From Streptomyces griseoviridis (GTDB lineage Bacteria > Actinomycetota > Actinomycetes > Streptomycetales > Streptomycetaceae), in NCBI GenBank assembly GCA_014649155.1, contig BMSM01000034.1:1-64000 (forward strand): DNA of 64,000 nt, read 5' to 3'. Below the pieces are notes generated by a model. That model made no database searches. It saw only the letters and a list, made by a program, of their open reading frames with translations, and was not told where the DNA came from. Shown piece after piece: positions 1 to 8,468 of the stretch. How positions within the stretch are numbered: position 1 is the stretch's first letter; the number at the start of each line of letters is the position of its first letter. Position numbers and translations under genes: made by a program.

Positions 1-321
1 TTCGCGGACCAGGCGGTCGTGGGTGTGGGCGTTGCCGAAGACCCAGCCGGCGCCGTGGATATAGAGGACGACGGGCAGGGTGCCCTCGGCCCCGGCGGGC
101 CTGACGATCCGGGCGCGGACGGAGCCGGTCGGGCCGCCCTCGACGGTGATCCACTCCTCGTCCACCGCCGGCTTGGCGATGTCACCGGACTGGACCTCGT
201 CCACCGCCTTGCGGCCCTCGACCGGACCCAGGTCGAACAGGTAGGGCGGGTTCGCGGTGGCCTCGACGAAAGCCTGGGCGGCCGGCTCCAGGACGGGGCG
301 GACAGGGGTGGCGTCGCTCAT
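1..321 (-). CDS. alpha/beta hydrolase (HSL-like), C-terminus off the window
   Basis: N-terminal 107 codons of a hydrolase read leftward from ATG at 321. It contains the oxyanion-hole signature YIHGAGWVFGN near residues 91-101, the HGG/HGAG block of hormone-sensitive-lipase type esterases. The GXSXG nucleophile and the rest of the triad would lie beyond position 1, so activity cannot be judged. The gene is divergent from the MarR gene at 498 across a 176-bp gap that holds a palindrome at 413-430, so the two are probably co-regulated. The family is clear; the substrate is unknown. Confidence 0.75.
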   Translation of the reverse strand, partial: MSDATPVRPVLEPAAQAFVEATANPPYLFDLGPVEGRKAVDEVQSGDIAKPAVDEEWITVEGGPTGSVRARIVRPAGAEGTLPVVLYIHGAGWVFGNAHTHDRLVRE

Positions 322-412
322 GGCGGACTCCTCGGTTCGTCAGTGCCGTCCGGAGACCTCACCGGCGGATTCACCGGGAAGCGGCGGCACGGCCAGAAAC
401 GTAGCGCGCTAT

Positions 413-430
413 TTGGTCGCGCGCAACTAA
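413..430. promoter_or_regulatory. 18-bp palindromic operator candidate (MarR type)
   Basis: TTGGTCGCGCGCAACTAA is an inverted repeat with two mismatched positions between half sites (TTGGTCGCG versus TTAGTTGCG). It sits in the divergent gap between the hydrolase and the MarR gene. MarR/OhrR proteins normally bind such 16-20 bp dyads next to their own gene, so autoregulation and control of the hydrolase are inferred. A weak -10 (TAGGCT, 453-458) follows on the + strand. Confidence 0.5.
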
Positions 431-497
431 TTCGTGCTCGACAGGAATCCGCTAGGCTGTGCCCCGTCCGAACCGTGCCCGACCCGGGAGCCGTACC

Positions 498-971
498 GTG
501 CGCACGCCAGACGCCGAACCGCCCGCGTCCCCGCAGGGGTCCCTGCTCCTGGACGACCAGCTCTGCTTCGCCCTGTACGCCGCCTCCCGCGCGGTCACCG
601 CGCGCTACCGCCCCCTCCTCGACGAGCTGGGCCTGACCTACCCGCAGTACCTCGTCCTGCTCGTGCTCTGGGAGCGGGACTCGATCTCCGTCCGGGACCT
701 GGGCGCGGCGCTCCAGCTGGAGTCGAGCACCCTGTCCCCGCTGCTGAAACGCCTGGAGGCGGGCGGTCTCCTGCGGCGCGAGCGCCGTGCCGACGACGAG
801 CGCTCCGTCGCCATCCGTCTCACCGGCGCCGGCGCCGCCCTACGGGACCGGGCCGCCGCCGTCCCCCTCGCCATCGGCGACGCCATGGGGCTGACCCCCG
901 AGCAGGACGCCACGGCCAAGCACCTGCTGCGGCTGCTGACGGCCAACGTCTCTGGGCACGAGCGGCCCTGA
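498..971 (+). CDS. MarR-family (OhrR-like) transcriptional regulator
   Basis: 157-aa regulator. Residues about 30-60 form the dimerisation helix and the conserved LTYPQYLVLLVLWE block; the winged helix follows with SISVRDLGAALQLESSTLSP, then LLKRLEAGGLLRRER and the wing DDERS. The overall pattern resembles OhrR-type peroxide sensors, and the single Cys in LCFALY lies where OhrR carries its sensor cysteine. GTG at 498 was chosen because an upstream ATG at 459 would extend into the predicted -10. Divergent from the hydrolase at 1-321, its likely target. Confidence 0.85.
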   Translation: MRTPDAEPPASPQGSLLLDDQLCFALYAASRAVTARYRPLLDELGLTYPQYLVLLVLWERDSISVRDLGAALQLESSTLSPLLKRLEAGGLLRRERRADDERSVAIRLTGAGAALRDRAAAVPLAIGDAMGLTPEQDATAKHLLRLLTANVSGHERP

Positions 972-996
972 CCCGGCGCCCCGGCGGGCGGCCCAC

Positions 997-1518
997 TCAG
1001 CTCAGCGGTTCCGTGGCCCGGGTGACGGAGTCATAGGTGCGGGCGCCGGTGAACGCGCCGTCCCAGGGGCGGGAGAGGGCCGGCGGCAGGAGGTCGTCCG
1101 GCCAGGAGGCGGCCCGGGACCGGGTCCGGCCGAGGGTGATGTGCGGTGTCCAGCGGCCGGGCGCGAGCAGGGGGTGCCCAGCCGCTCCGTCCCCGGGGCG
1201 GAGGGCGTCCCACACCACGCGGTGCAGGTCCAGCAGCCCGGGGCCGGGGACGACCCGCCAGGCCAGCACCCGGGTGCGGCCGGTGAAGCGGACCGGGTCC
1301 GCGAGGCGCAGCGGCAGCGGCAGCACGGCCAGGGCCTCCGCCAGCCGGCGCCGCGCGTCCCACGGCAGTGCGTCCGCCACCGCCACGGTCAGGTGCGGGC
1401 GGTTCGTCGGATGGCGGTGGCCGGCCAGGCTGGGCAGGCCCCGGGCGGCCAGCTCCCGCCAGACCGCGCGCACCCGCTCCTCGGTGGCCGGGTCGGGCAG
1501 CAGTTCCACGGTGTGCAC
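997..1518 (-). CDS. 2'-5' RNA ligase / 2H phosphoesterase family protein
   Basis: 173-aa protein with both catalytic HxT motifs of the 2H phosphoesterase superfamily: RPHLTVA (about residues 46-52) and TPHITLG (about 123-129). Known members hydrolyse or ligate 2',5'-linked or cyclic phosphodiesters; the physiological substrate here is unknown. GTG at 1518 (VHTVELLPDP) matches the family N-terminus. No Shine-Dalgarno is present, but a TACGCT hexamer lies 6 nt upstream of the start, suggesting a leaderless transcript. An in-frame ATG at 1632 would add 38 low-complexity residues and is less likely. Confidence 0.8.
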   Translation of the reverse strand: MHTVELLPDPATEERVRAVWRELAARGLPSLAGHRHPTNRPHLTVAVADALPWDARRRLAEALAVLPLPLRLADPVRFTGRTRVLAWRVVPGPGLLDLHRVVWDALRPGDGAAGHPLLAPGRWTPHITLGRTRSRAASWPDDLLPPALSRPWDGAFTGARTYDSVTRATEPLS

Positions 1519-1625
1519 CGGAGCAGCGTAGGCCCGGGGTGCGGCGCGACGCCGCTCCGGCGAGGGTGGAGGGTGAAGGGGGACGGCGTCGCGCCGAGCG
1601 GTGCCAGGGCGAGGGAGCAGCCGGC

Positions 1626-2012
1626 ATGGCAACGATGACCCTGACCGCCGTGGGTGCGGCGTCGCCGGACACCGCCTGGCAGCGCTACGTCCTCCTCGAC
1701 CAGTGGCCGCGGTGGGCGCCGCACATCAGGACGGTGCGCGCGGAGGGCCGGGAGACCGTGCCGGGGCTGAGGGGCAGGATCGAGTCGGTCGTGGGCGTCC
1801 GTGCCGCCTTCGTGGTCGAGGACGTCGACCACGGCGCCCGGCAGTGGGCGTGGCGGGTCCGTTCGGGGCCGGTGCGGCTGTGGCTGTGCCACGGCGTGCG
1901 AGCCCACCCGCGGGGCAGCGCGACCTGGCTCACGATGCGGGGCGCGCTCCCCGTCCTGGCCGCCTACGCCCCGCTCGCCCGCATCGCCCTCGGCCGGCTC
2001 GTCCGGGCCTGA
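1626..2012 (+). CDS. SRPBCC-family (polyketide cyclase/START-like) protein
   Basis: 128-aa protein with the START-like pattern: DTAWQRYVLLDQWPRWAPHIRTV at the N-terminus, followed by alternating strands that include RGRIESVVGVRAAFVVEDVD and GSATWLTMRGALP. SRPBCC proteins bind hydrophobic ligands in a helix-grip fold; no specific ligand can be read from the sequence. ATG at 1626 has a GGGAG element about 9 nt upstream. It is transcribed divergently from the 2H phosphoesterase, with overlapping upstream regions. Confidence 0.7.
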   Translation: MATMTLTAVGAASPDTAWQRYVLLDQWPRWAPHIRTVRAEGRETVPGLRGRIESVVGVRAAFVVEDVDHGARQWAWRVRSGPVRLWLCHGVRAHPRGSATWLTMRGALPVLAAYAPLARIALGRLVRA

Positions 2013-2259
2013 GCCCCCGGTCGCCGCCCGGCGGGTGACCGCCCGGCCATCCGGTGTACGCCCGTTCGCCATGGCGGATTCCCGTGGCCGTACCACGGTC
2101 CCGGCATCGTCCGGCGGGTGGGCGGCGGAGGACCGGCCGGAGCGGCGTACGCCCGACCGCGCCGGGGACGGCCGCCCGGCACCCGCGCGCACCGCGGGTC
2201 CGCACCCGGCGCCCGTTCCTCCGCCCCCGCGCCGGCACATCCGAACAGCAGAGGACCTC

Positions 2260-3936
2260 ATGACCGAGCAGCAGTTGCCCGCCTGGGCCGACCCGTCCGC
2301 CTCCCCCGCCGGACTCGACGCGCAGGGCGTGTCCCGGCGCCGGCTCCTGCGCCGGGCGGGCCTGTTCGGCGCCGCGTTCGCCCTCGCTCCGGCCGCCCCC
2401 GCCCTGGCCGCCGGCGGCGGTGGACGGGGCCGGCCCGGCGGCGAGGACCCGGCCCTGGCCTACCTGGTCGGCGACCACCACGTCCACTCGGTCTACAGCC
2501 ACGACGCCAAGTACACGTTCTCCCAACTGGCCGCCGCCGGCGCCCGGTACGGCCTGGACTGGATGGTGTTCACCGAACACTCCAACACCGGCCACGCCGA
2601 GTACGGGGCGGCGCTGGAACACCGGGAGATCCAGCGGGCCCGCGCGCAGAACCCGCGTCAGCTCGTCTTCCAGGGCCTGGAGTGGTACATCCCGGCCGCC
2701 GAGCACGCCACCGTCTTCACCGCGCCCGGCCGCCACGAGACCGACCTGCTCACCCGGTTCGAGCGGCTCTACGACGGCAAGCTGCTCGGCTACGACAAGG
2801 GCGGCGCCGCCGACCCCGACACCGCCCGCAACGAGGCCCACGCCGTCGCCGCCCTCAAGTGGCTGGCCCGGCAGCGCCGTTCCGGCCGGGTCGACGACGT
2901 GCTGGTCCTCGCCAACCATCCGCTGCGCCTGGGCATCGACTCCCCGCACGAGCTGCGCGCCTGGCGGGACGCCGCACCGGAGATCATGATCGGCATGGAG
3001 GGGTCGCCGGGCGCCCAGGGCGCGGCGACACCGGGCCTGCGCGGCGCCACGTCGGTACGCGGCGAGTACGAGAACAAGCCGTCGGCCCAGTCCTGGCCGG
3101 GCTATCCGGCGGACGCCTACGTCACCTACGGCGGCTTCGACTGGGCCACCGCGACCGTCGGCGGCCTGTGGGACTCGATGCTCGCCGAGGGCCGGCTGTT
3201 CTCGGTGACCGCCAACTCCGACGCCCACCGCGTCGTGCACGACACCCTGCGCAACGGCGACTGGGCGCCCGGCCGGACCTTCGACAACACCGGGAAGCTG
3301 CCCGACCCGGTCGAGACGGGCACCGCGCAGCCGGGCAGCGACTTCTGGCCGGGCCAGTTCAGCCGTACCCATGTCGGTGTCACCCGCTACGGGTACCGGC
3401 AGGTGATGGCGGGCCTGCGGGCCGGGCGGGTCTGGGTCGACCACGGGCATCTGCTGGACGGCCTGGAGGTGCGGGTACGGCGGGCCGGCGACCGTGGCCG
3501 CGGCGTCACCCTGGGCGGCCGGCTCCGGGTCCGCCGCGGTGAACGGGTCGTCCTCGACATCACCGTGACCAGCGCCTCGCGCCCCAATCCGCACGGCGTG
3601 CTGCCCGAACTCGCCCATGTGGACGTCGTGCGGGGCGCCGTGCGCGGCCCGGCCGCCGACCGGGACGCCTGGCGGGCTCCGGACACCCGGGTGGTGCGCA
3701 CCGAGGACGTCACCGGCCGCAAGGGCACCTACACCCTGCGGGTCCCGCTGACCGCCGGTGCGGAGTCCTTCTACGTCCGGCTGCGCGGCAGCGACGGGAA
3801 CCGGCACGCGGCGGGCCCGCTCGGTGCCGCGGTCGACCCGCACGGGCCGGTGGCGCACGCACCCGGTGACGGCGACCCGTGGACCGACACGTGGTTCTAC
3901 ACCAACCCGGTCTTCGTGGACGTGCTGGGTTCCTGA
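2260..3936 (+). CDS. Tat-exported PHP-domain metal-dependent hydrolase
   Basis: 558-aa protein. The N-terminus carries a twin-arginine signal (SRRRLLRRAGLFGAAFALA, residues about 24-42) ending near PALAA, so export in folded form is expected. The mature part opens with a PHP-type metal site: GDHHVHSVYSHDA, then FTEHSN, later ANHPLRL and TANSDAHR, which give the histidines and aspartates for a multinuclear centre. PHP enzymes are phosphoesterases, and the C-terminal beta-rich third (about 400-550) may be an accessory domain. ATG at 2260 was chosen for the signal peptide. The substrate is unknown. Confidence 0.8.
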   Translation: MTEQQLPAWADPSASPAGLDAQGVSRRRLLRRAGLFGAAFALAPAAPALAAGGGGRGRPGGEDPALAYLVGDHHVHSVYSHDAKYTFSQLAAAGARYGLDWMVFTEHSNTGHAEYGAALEHREIQRARAQNPRQLVFQGLEWYIPAAEHATVFTAPGRHETDLLTRFERLYDGKLLGYDKGGAADPDTARNEAHAVAALKWLARQRRSGRVDDVLVLANHPLRLGIDSPHELRAWRDAAPEIMIGMEGSPGAQGAATPGLRGATSVRGEYENKPSAQSWPGYPADAYVTYGGFDWATATVGGLWDSMLAEGRLFSVTANSDAHRVVHDTLRNGDWAPGRTFDNTGKLPDPVETGTAQPGSDFWPGQFSRTHVGVTRYGYRQVMAGLRAGRVWVDHGHLLDGLEVRVRRAGDRGRGVTLGGRLRVRRGERVVLDITVTSASRPNPHGVLPELAHVDVVRGAVRGPAADRDAWRAPDTRVVRTEDVTGRKGTYTLRVPLTAGAESFYVRLRGSDGNRHAAGPLGAAVDPHGPVAHAPGDGDPWTDTWFYTNPVFVDVLGS

Positions 3937-3970
3937 CCGTCCGCCTCGCCCCTGCGGCCCGGCGGGGGAA

Positions 3971-4037
3971 GGGGCGGCCCAGGGTCTTTGTCACCGTTGC
4001 GTCGCGATGCGCGACGGTGGGCAACCAGGGCCGCCCC
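3971..4037. other. nested inverted repeats between PHP gene and L,D-transpeptidase
   Basis: Outer arms GGGGCGGCCC (3971-3980) and GGGCCGCCCC (4028-4037) are perfect complements. Inside them is CGTCGCG-ATG-CGCGACG (4000-4016). The element may terminate the PHP transcript or form a structured 5' leader of the L,D-transpeptidase gene starting at 4120. c-di-AMP (ydaO) riboswitches are known upstream of cell-wall genes in Streptomyces, but the conserved ydaO core could not be recognised here. Confidence 0.4.
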
Positions 4038-4119
4038 TCGGGGGTCTAGCAGTCGGGGAACCCGCCCAGGGCGGTCTTCCGCCCGCTTCGACCGCTTCCG
4101 AGGGAAAGGCTGACCGGCC

Positions 4120-4815
4120 ATGGGGGACACACGCAGACGGGGCGCCGTCGCACTCGGGGTCACCGCACTGGTGGCACCGCTCACGCTCGCGCTCGGCGCC
4201 ACGCCGGCCCAGGCGGCGAGCTGCACCACGCAGACGGGCCCGTACCAGAAGAAGGTCGAGAAGTTCCTCGGCCGCCCGGTCGACGGCAAGCAGTCCGCCG
4301 CCGACTGCAAGGCGATCCGCGCCTTCCAGACCAAGCACGGCATCCAGCCGAACATCGGTTACGCGGGGCCCGTCACCTGGGGCGTGATGGACCTCATGCA
4401 GAAGCAGAAGGCCGTCGGGAAGAAGCCGAACAAGGCGGGCAAGTGCCCGGTCGACAAGGGCCGTATCGCCTGCGTGAACCTGACCCTCCAGATCAGCTGG
4501 ATCCAGGACGGCAAGAAGCTCGTGTACGGTCCGGTGCCGGTCCGCACCGGCCGCGACGGCTACGAGACCCGCACCGGCCTCAAGAAGATCTACTGGCGGA
4601 ACATCGACCACCACTCCACCATCTACGACGTGCCGATGCCCTACAGCCAGTTCTTCGACGGCGGCCAGGCGTTCCACTCGGTCGGCGTCAGCATGTGGAA
4701 CCCGCCGGGCTCCCACGGCTGCGTCAACATGACCAAGACCACCGCGAAGAAGTACTGGTCGCTGCTGAAGAAGGGCGACGACGTGTACGTGTACGGCCGC
4801 AAGCCGGGCACCTGA
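4120..4815 (+). CDS. secreted L,D-transpeptidase (YkuD) with N-terminal peptidoglycan-binding region
   Basis: 231-aa exported enzyme that forms 3-3 cross-links in peptidoglycan or attaches proteins to it. A Sec signal peptide ends at TPAQA (about residue 32). Residues about 38-90 resemble a peptidoglycan-binding domain (VEKFLGRPVDGKQSAADCKAIRAFQ, then AGPVTWGVMD). The YkuD catalytic block follows, with a conserved His (AFHSVG) and SHGCVN, whose Cys is the nucleophile (about residue 205). A strong AGGGAAAGG ribosome site lies 10 nt before ATG 4120. A powerful terminator hairpin follows at 4856. Confidence 0.88.
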   Translation: MGDTRRRGAVALGVTALVAPLTLALGATPAQAASCTTQTGPYQKKVEKFLGRPVDGKQSAADCKAIRAFQTKHGIQPNIGYAGPVTWGVMDLMQKQKAVGKKPNKAGKCPVDKGRIACVNLTLQISWIQDGKKLVYGPVPVRTGRDGYETRTGLKKIYWRNIDHHSTIYDVPMPYSQFFDGGQAFHSVGVSMWNPPGSHGCVNMTKTTAKKYWSLLKKGDDVYVYGRKPGT

Positions 4816-4855
4816 CGGTGACGGGCGACCGGCCCGGCTGACCGCGCTCCGCCGT

Positions 4856-4895
4856 GCCCCCCGGCGCCCCTCGACCGTGAGGGGCGCCGGGGGGC
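4856..4895. terminator. strong bidirectional terminator hairpin
   Basis: Perfect 17-bp stem: left arm GCCCCCCGGCGCCCCTC (4856-4872), 6-nt loop GACCGT, right arm complementary (4879-4895). It lies between the convergent L,D-transpeptidase (ends 4815) and oxidoreductase (ends 4952) genes, so it probably stops transcription from both sides. It has no U-tract, as is usual in high-GC actinobacteria. Confidence 0.85.
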
Positions 4896-4951
4896 TTCTC
4901 CGTCGGACGGTCCGCGCCGGGCGTGGCCGGGCCGCGGCCGTCCACCGGGCG

Positions 4952-5917
4952 TTACCCGACCCTGACCACGTACTTGCCCCGGACGCCGCCCGCCTCCAGC
5001 GCCCGGTGCGCCGCCGCCGTCTCCTCCAGGGGGAAGACCGTGTCCACCGCGGGCCTCAGCCTGCCCTCGGCCACCTGGCGGGCGAGGTCGTCGAGGTGCG
5101 TCCGGGTGGGGTCGCCGCTGAAGAAACGCACCCGGCCGGGTCCGTGGACCGCACTGGCCGCGAGGTACCCGAGCGACGTCACGGGCCGTCTCAGGTCGAA
5201 GGCGATGGTGACCATGCGCCCGCCGGGCCTCAACAGCCGCCGGAAGGCCCGCAGATCGGTTCCCGCGGTGTCCAGGACCACGTCGAAGCGGCCCAGTTCC
5301 GCCGGCCGGACGGCCCGGTGGTCGACGGCCTCGTGCGCGCCGAGGCCCCGGACGAAATCGAGGTTGGCCGCACGGGCGAGGGCGGTGACCTCGGCGCCGT
5401 AAGCCCGTCCGAGCTGGACGGCGGCGTTGCCGACGCCGCCCGCCGCGCCCCGGACGAGGAGCCGTTCGCCGGGGCGCAGCCCGGCCTTGTCCCGCAGCGC
5501 GGTGACGGCCGTGGTGGCCACCGGAAGCGCGGCGGCGGCCACCGGGTCCAGGCCCTCGGGGAGCCGGCCGACCCGCTCGGCGGGCACGGCCACGTACTCG
5601 GCGGCGCTGCCGAACCCGGAGGTGCGGCCCAGGACCCCCCAGACCCGGTCGCCGGCCGTGAACCGGGTGCCGCCGGCACCCGGTACGGCGACCTCGCCGG
5701 TGAAGTCCAGGCCGACGCGCTGGGGGAAGCTCCGGCCGCTCAGGAGGCGGAGCCGGCCGGACCTGACCGCCAGTTCGCCGCCGTTGACGCTGAACGCGCT
5801 CACCTTCACCAGGACTTCGCCGGGGGCCGGCTCGGGGCGCGGCACCCGGGCCGTGTAGAGCACCTCGGGACCGCCGTAGCGGTCGTAGAGGACTGCCTTC
5901 ATCATGCGGTCGTTCAT
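4952..5917 (-). CDS. NAD(P)-dependent quinone oxidoreductase / zinc-type alcohol dehydrogenase family
   Basis: 321-aa MDR-superfamily reductase. GroES-like N-terminus (MMKAVLYDRYGGPEVL, then PAPGEVLVKVSAFSVN) and Rossmann domain with RGAAGGVGNAAVQL (about residues 147-160), the nucleotide-binding loop of quinone oxidoreductases. The zinc-coordinating residues of true alcohol dehydrogenases are not seen, so it is probably a zinc-free NADPH:quinone-type enzyme. ATG at 5917 has GAAGG 7 nt upstream. It is divergent from the TetR gene at 6017, which is its probable repressor. Confidence 0.85.
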   Translation of the reverse strand: MNDRMMKAVLYDRYGGPEVLYTARVPRPEPAPGEVLVKVSAFSVNGGELAVRSGRLRLLSGRSFPQRVGLDFTGEVAVPGAGGTRFTAGDRVWGVLGRTSGFGSAAEYVAVPAERVGRLPEGLDPVAAAALPVATTAVTALRDKAGLRPGERLLVRGAAGGVGNAAVQLGRAYGAEVTALARAANLDFVRGLGAHEAVDHRAVRPAELGRFDVVLDTAGTDLRAFRRLLRPGGRMVTIAFDLRRPVTSLGYLAASAVHGPGRVRFFSGDPTRTHLDDLARQVAEGRLRPAVDTVFPLEETAAAHRALEAGGVRGKYVVRVG

Positions 5918-6016
5918 GGATCTGCCTTCGCCGCCGGGTCGGTGGGGGAACTGGCACCGACCGTAGGCTCTCCGGTGGACCCGACCGCCCGCCCGGACCG
6001 GAAGCGAGAGACAGTC

Positions 6017-6697
6017 ATGGCCGAATCCTCTCGGATCACAGCCCGCGACGGGGTGCGGGCGGACGCCCGGCGCAACCGGGAGCGCATCCTCGTCGCCGCC
6101 CGAGCGGTCTTCGCGGAACGCGGGATCGACGCCCCGATGGCGGCCGTGGCCCGCCGGGCCGGGGTCGGCGTGGCGACGCTGTACCGGCACTTCCCCACCC
6201 GGGACGCCCTGGTCCGGGGCGCGTACGCGCAGCAGATGGAGACCTGTGCGCGGGCGCTCACCGAGGCGCTGGCCGCCCCCGACCCGTGGCAGGGTTTCCG
6301 GCACCTGGTCGAGACGGTGTGCGCCCTGCAACGAGAGGAACGCGGGTTCCCGGCCGCGTTCGCGGCGGCCTTCCCGGAGACCACGCCGGAACTCGCGCGG
6401 GCGCGGCAGCGGGCCGAGCGGGACGTCCTCACCCTGGTCCGCAGGGCCCAGGCGGCGGGCTCGCTGCGGGCCGACTTCCGCCCCTCCGACCTCGCCGTGG
6501 TCCTGCTGGCTCACTGCGGCCTGGTGACCGCCCTGCCGGACGACGAGGCGGCGTCCCGGCGCCTGGTGACCTATCTGCTCCAGTCGTTCCGCGTCGGCCC
6601 GGCCGGCGCGCCGCTCCCTCCGCCGGCCGCGCTGTCCCTGCGCAGTCTGCCGATGGCGGCCGGCGGCCGTCCGGGGCGGGGGTTCCCCGGAGCCTGA
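6017..6697 (+). CDS. TetR-family transcriptional regulator
   Basis: 226-aa regulator. The N-terminal HTH is typical: RERILVAARAVFAERGIDAP, then VARRAGVGVATLYRHFPTRDALV (residues about 20-65). The C-terminal ligand domain is helical, ending with a proline-rich tail. Its start is about 100 bp from the divergent quinone oxidoreductase, the classic arrangement of a local TetR repressor and its target. It converges on the biosynthetic operon to the right, separated by the hairpin at 6699-6736. Confidence 0.85.
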   Translation: MAESSRITARDGVRADARRNRERILVAARAVFAERGIDAPMAAVARRAGVGVATLYRHFPTRDALVRGAYAQQMETCARALTEALAAPDPWQGFRHLVETVCALQREERGFPAAFAAAFPETTPELARARQRAERDVLTLVRRAQAAGSLRADFRPSDLAVVLLAHCGLVTALPDDEAASRRLVTYLLQSFRVGPAGAPLPPPAALSLRSLPMAAGGRPGRGFPGA

Positions 6698-6698
6698 C

Positions 6699-6736
6699 CC
6701 GAGGAGGCCCTGGTGCGGGGCGGCCGGCCTCCTCGG
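6699..6736. terminator. terminator hairpin between TetR gene and NRPS operon end
   Basis: Arms CCGAGGAGGCC (6699-6709) and GGCCTCCTCGG (6726-6736) are perfect 11-bp complements around a 16-nt loop. The element sits between two converging genes and would end the long minus-strand biosynthetic transcript as well as the TetR transcript. Confidence 0.7.
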
Positions 6737-6775
6737 CCGGCGGTCCGGCGCGTCCCGCGGGTGCCCGGAGGAGGG

Positions 6776-7525
6776 TCAGCCGCCGGAGCGGGTGCCGGGC
6801 GGGCCTTCGGCCAGCAGGGCCGAGAGGGCGTCCGCCAGGCGCGGGGCCGCCGAGGTGGCGCCGCGTGCCGCGGCCGCCCGGACGACCGTCCGTACCTGGG
6901 CGGCGGGGAAGGTCTCCGCGTAGGCGCGGGCGTCGGCGGCGGCGAACGCCTCGGCCAGGAGCGGCGCCAGGGCCGAGGCGTGGGCCCGGGCGCCGGCGTG
7001 TGCGTTGGCGTCGGTGCTCAGGCCCGCGTAGGTGTGCCCGTAGGCGTCGGCGTCGGCCGGGGAGAAGCCGTTGGCCAGCGCGTAGCCGTGGGCGCCTTCG
7101 TAGGCGTCGGCCCGTGCGCCGGCCCGGTCGTAGGCGGAGTCGTACAGCAGGAGCAGGACCGGGTGCAGAGCGGCCGTCCAGGTGTCCTGTCCGGCGGGAG
7201 CGTGGTGGGCCGCCGCGCGGTGCAGGCCGGCCAGGGCGGCGAGCGCGGAGCGGTCCTCGGGGTGGGTCGTCATGAGGAGGGGCAGCACGGTGTGGGCGTA
7301 CCAGGCGTGCGCGGTGCCCAGGGTGGGCGCGGGGGCCGCGCCGTCGAGGGCGCCGCGCAGCCGGGCCGCCCAGTCGTCCGCGGTGTCCGGCGGCAGGTGT
7401 TCGTGCAGGGCCACGGCCGTCTGCCACAGCCAGTCCGGCACCCCCGCCCCGGACAGGGCGGGAGGGCCGGCGGCCGGGGTGCGCAACGCGGCGCGGAACG
7501 CGTCGGGTTCCGGGGTCGGGGGCAT
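6776..7525 (-). CDS. hypothetical protein, last gene of the NRPS-PKS operon
   Basis: 249-aa cytosolic protein of unrecognised family. It is rich in Ala, His, Asp and Tyr. A central segment has repeating A/D/Y/H pattern (ANGFSPADADAYGHTYAG, then DANAHAGARAHASALAPL and ADARAYAETFPAAQV). No catalytic motif, signal or membrane segment is apparent. ATG at 7525 is 27 bp downstream of the dioxygenase stop, on the same strand as five other biosynthetic genes, so it is probably co-transcribed and has a role in the pathway, but none can be assigned. Confidence 0.75.
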   Translation of the reverse strand: MPPTPEPDAFRAALRTPAAGPPALSGAGVPDWLWQTAVALHEHLPPDTADDWAARLRGALDGAAPAPTLGTAHAWYAHTVLPLLMTTHPEDRSALAALAGLHRAAAHHAPAGQDTWTAALHPVLLLLYDSAYDRAGARADAYEGAHGYALANGFSPADADAYGHTYAGLSTDANAHAGARAHASALAPLLAEAFAAADARAYAETFPAAQVRTVVRAAAARGATSAAPRLADALSALLAEGPPGTRSGG

Positions 7526-7552
7526 GGACGTCTCCGTCTCGTCCGGGTCCGG

Positions 7553-8431
7553 TCAGGCGTGCAGGGGCCGGCCTTCGATGGCCACCCGGCGTCCCTCACG
7601 GGTGTGCGGGAAGTAGTCCCACACGGCGTGGTGCTGGACGCTGCGGTTGTCCCAGAAGACCAGGGTCCGCTCCTGCCAGCGCACCCGGCAGTGCAGCAGT
7701 GGGGTGCGGGCGACGTGCGCGTACAGCAGGGAGAGCAGGGCGTCGCTCTCGGCGCGGGAGAGCTGGGTGATGTGCGAGGTGTAGGGGGCGTTGACGAAGA
7801 GGAGTTTGCGGCCGGTCTCCGGGTGGCGTACGACGACGGGGTGTTCGGTGCGCGGCACGTCGTACTCGGGCGGCGGGGTCTGGCCCGCGGCGGTCCAGGG
7901 CAGGGCGCCGTCGTGGAGGGCGGTGAGGCCGTCGAGGAAGCCGCGCATCGCCGGGGAGAGCAGGTCGTGGGCGAGGTGCATGTTGGCGAAGAGGGTGTCT
8001 CCGCCGACGTCGCCCTCGGGCATGGTGGTGATGTACAGCATGGAGCCGAGGGAGGGTTCGGCGTCGGCGGTGCCGTCGGAGTGCCAGCCGTTGCCGGCGA
8101 CGGCCTTGGACTCCTTGGTGGCCTTGATCTCCAGGATGTGCGGGTCGGAGCCCTCGGCGGGCAGGGTCACCGGGTGCAGGTCGCCGAAGACACCGGCGAA
8201 GCTCTTGTGCTGCTCGGGAGTGAGGTCCTGGTCGCGGAAGACGAGGACGTGGTGGGTGTGGAAGGCGTGCCGCAGTTCCTTCTCCTGGGCCGGGGTCAGG
8301 GGCCGGGAGAGGTCCAGGCCCGCGATCTCCGCGCCGAGCACGGGGGTGAGGCGGGTGAGGGAGAAGGTGTCGTAGGAGGGGGCGGGGCGGGTCGCGAGGT
8401 GGGCGACCGCTTCGAGGGCGTAGGGCTCCAT
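7553..8431 (-). CDS. TauD/TfdA-family Fe(II)/2-oxoglutarate dioxygenase
   Basis: 292-aa non-haem iron oxygenase that would hydroxylate (or desaturate) a substrate with 2-oxoglutarate and O2. It has N-terminal LTPVLGAEIAGLDLSRPL, the metal ligands HSD in GNGWHSDGTAD (about residues 116-118), and the distal His and 2-OG-binding Arg region in FWDNRSVQHHAVWDY and EGRRVAIEG. It is 37 bp downstream of the SGNH gene in the NRPS operon. A TauD homologue is a conserved member of detoxin/rimosamide clusters, where proline-derived carbon is oxidised. A second, unlinked paralogue lies at 51868. Confidence 0.88.
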   Translation of the reverse strand: MEPYALEAVAHLATRPAPSYDTFSLTRLTPVLGAEIAGLDLSRPLTPAQEKELRHAFHTHHVLVFRDQDLTPEQHKSFAGVFGDLHPVTLPAEGSDPHILEIKATKESKAVAGNGWHSDGTADAEPSLGSMLYITTMPEGDVGGDTLFANMHLAHDLLSPAMRGFLDGLTALHDGALPWTAAGQTPPPEYDVPRTEHPVVVRHPETGRKLLFVNAPYTSHITQLSRAESDALLSLLYAHVARTPLLHCRVRWQERTLVFWDNRSVQHHAVWDYFPHTREGRRVAIEGRPLHA

Positions 8432-8468
8432 GGGTGTCTCCGGGTGCAGGGGGCGAAGGGGCGGGCGG

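Noticed and set aside
3971..4119. c-di-AMP (ydaO) riboswitch before the L,D-transpeptidase
   Set aside because: The region is structured and the context fits, but the conserved ydaO core could not be matched by eye. A covariance-model search would decide.
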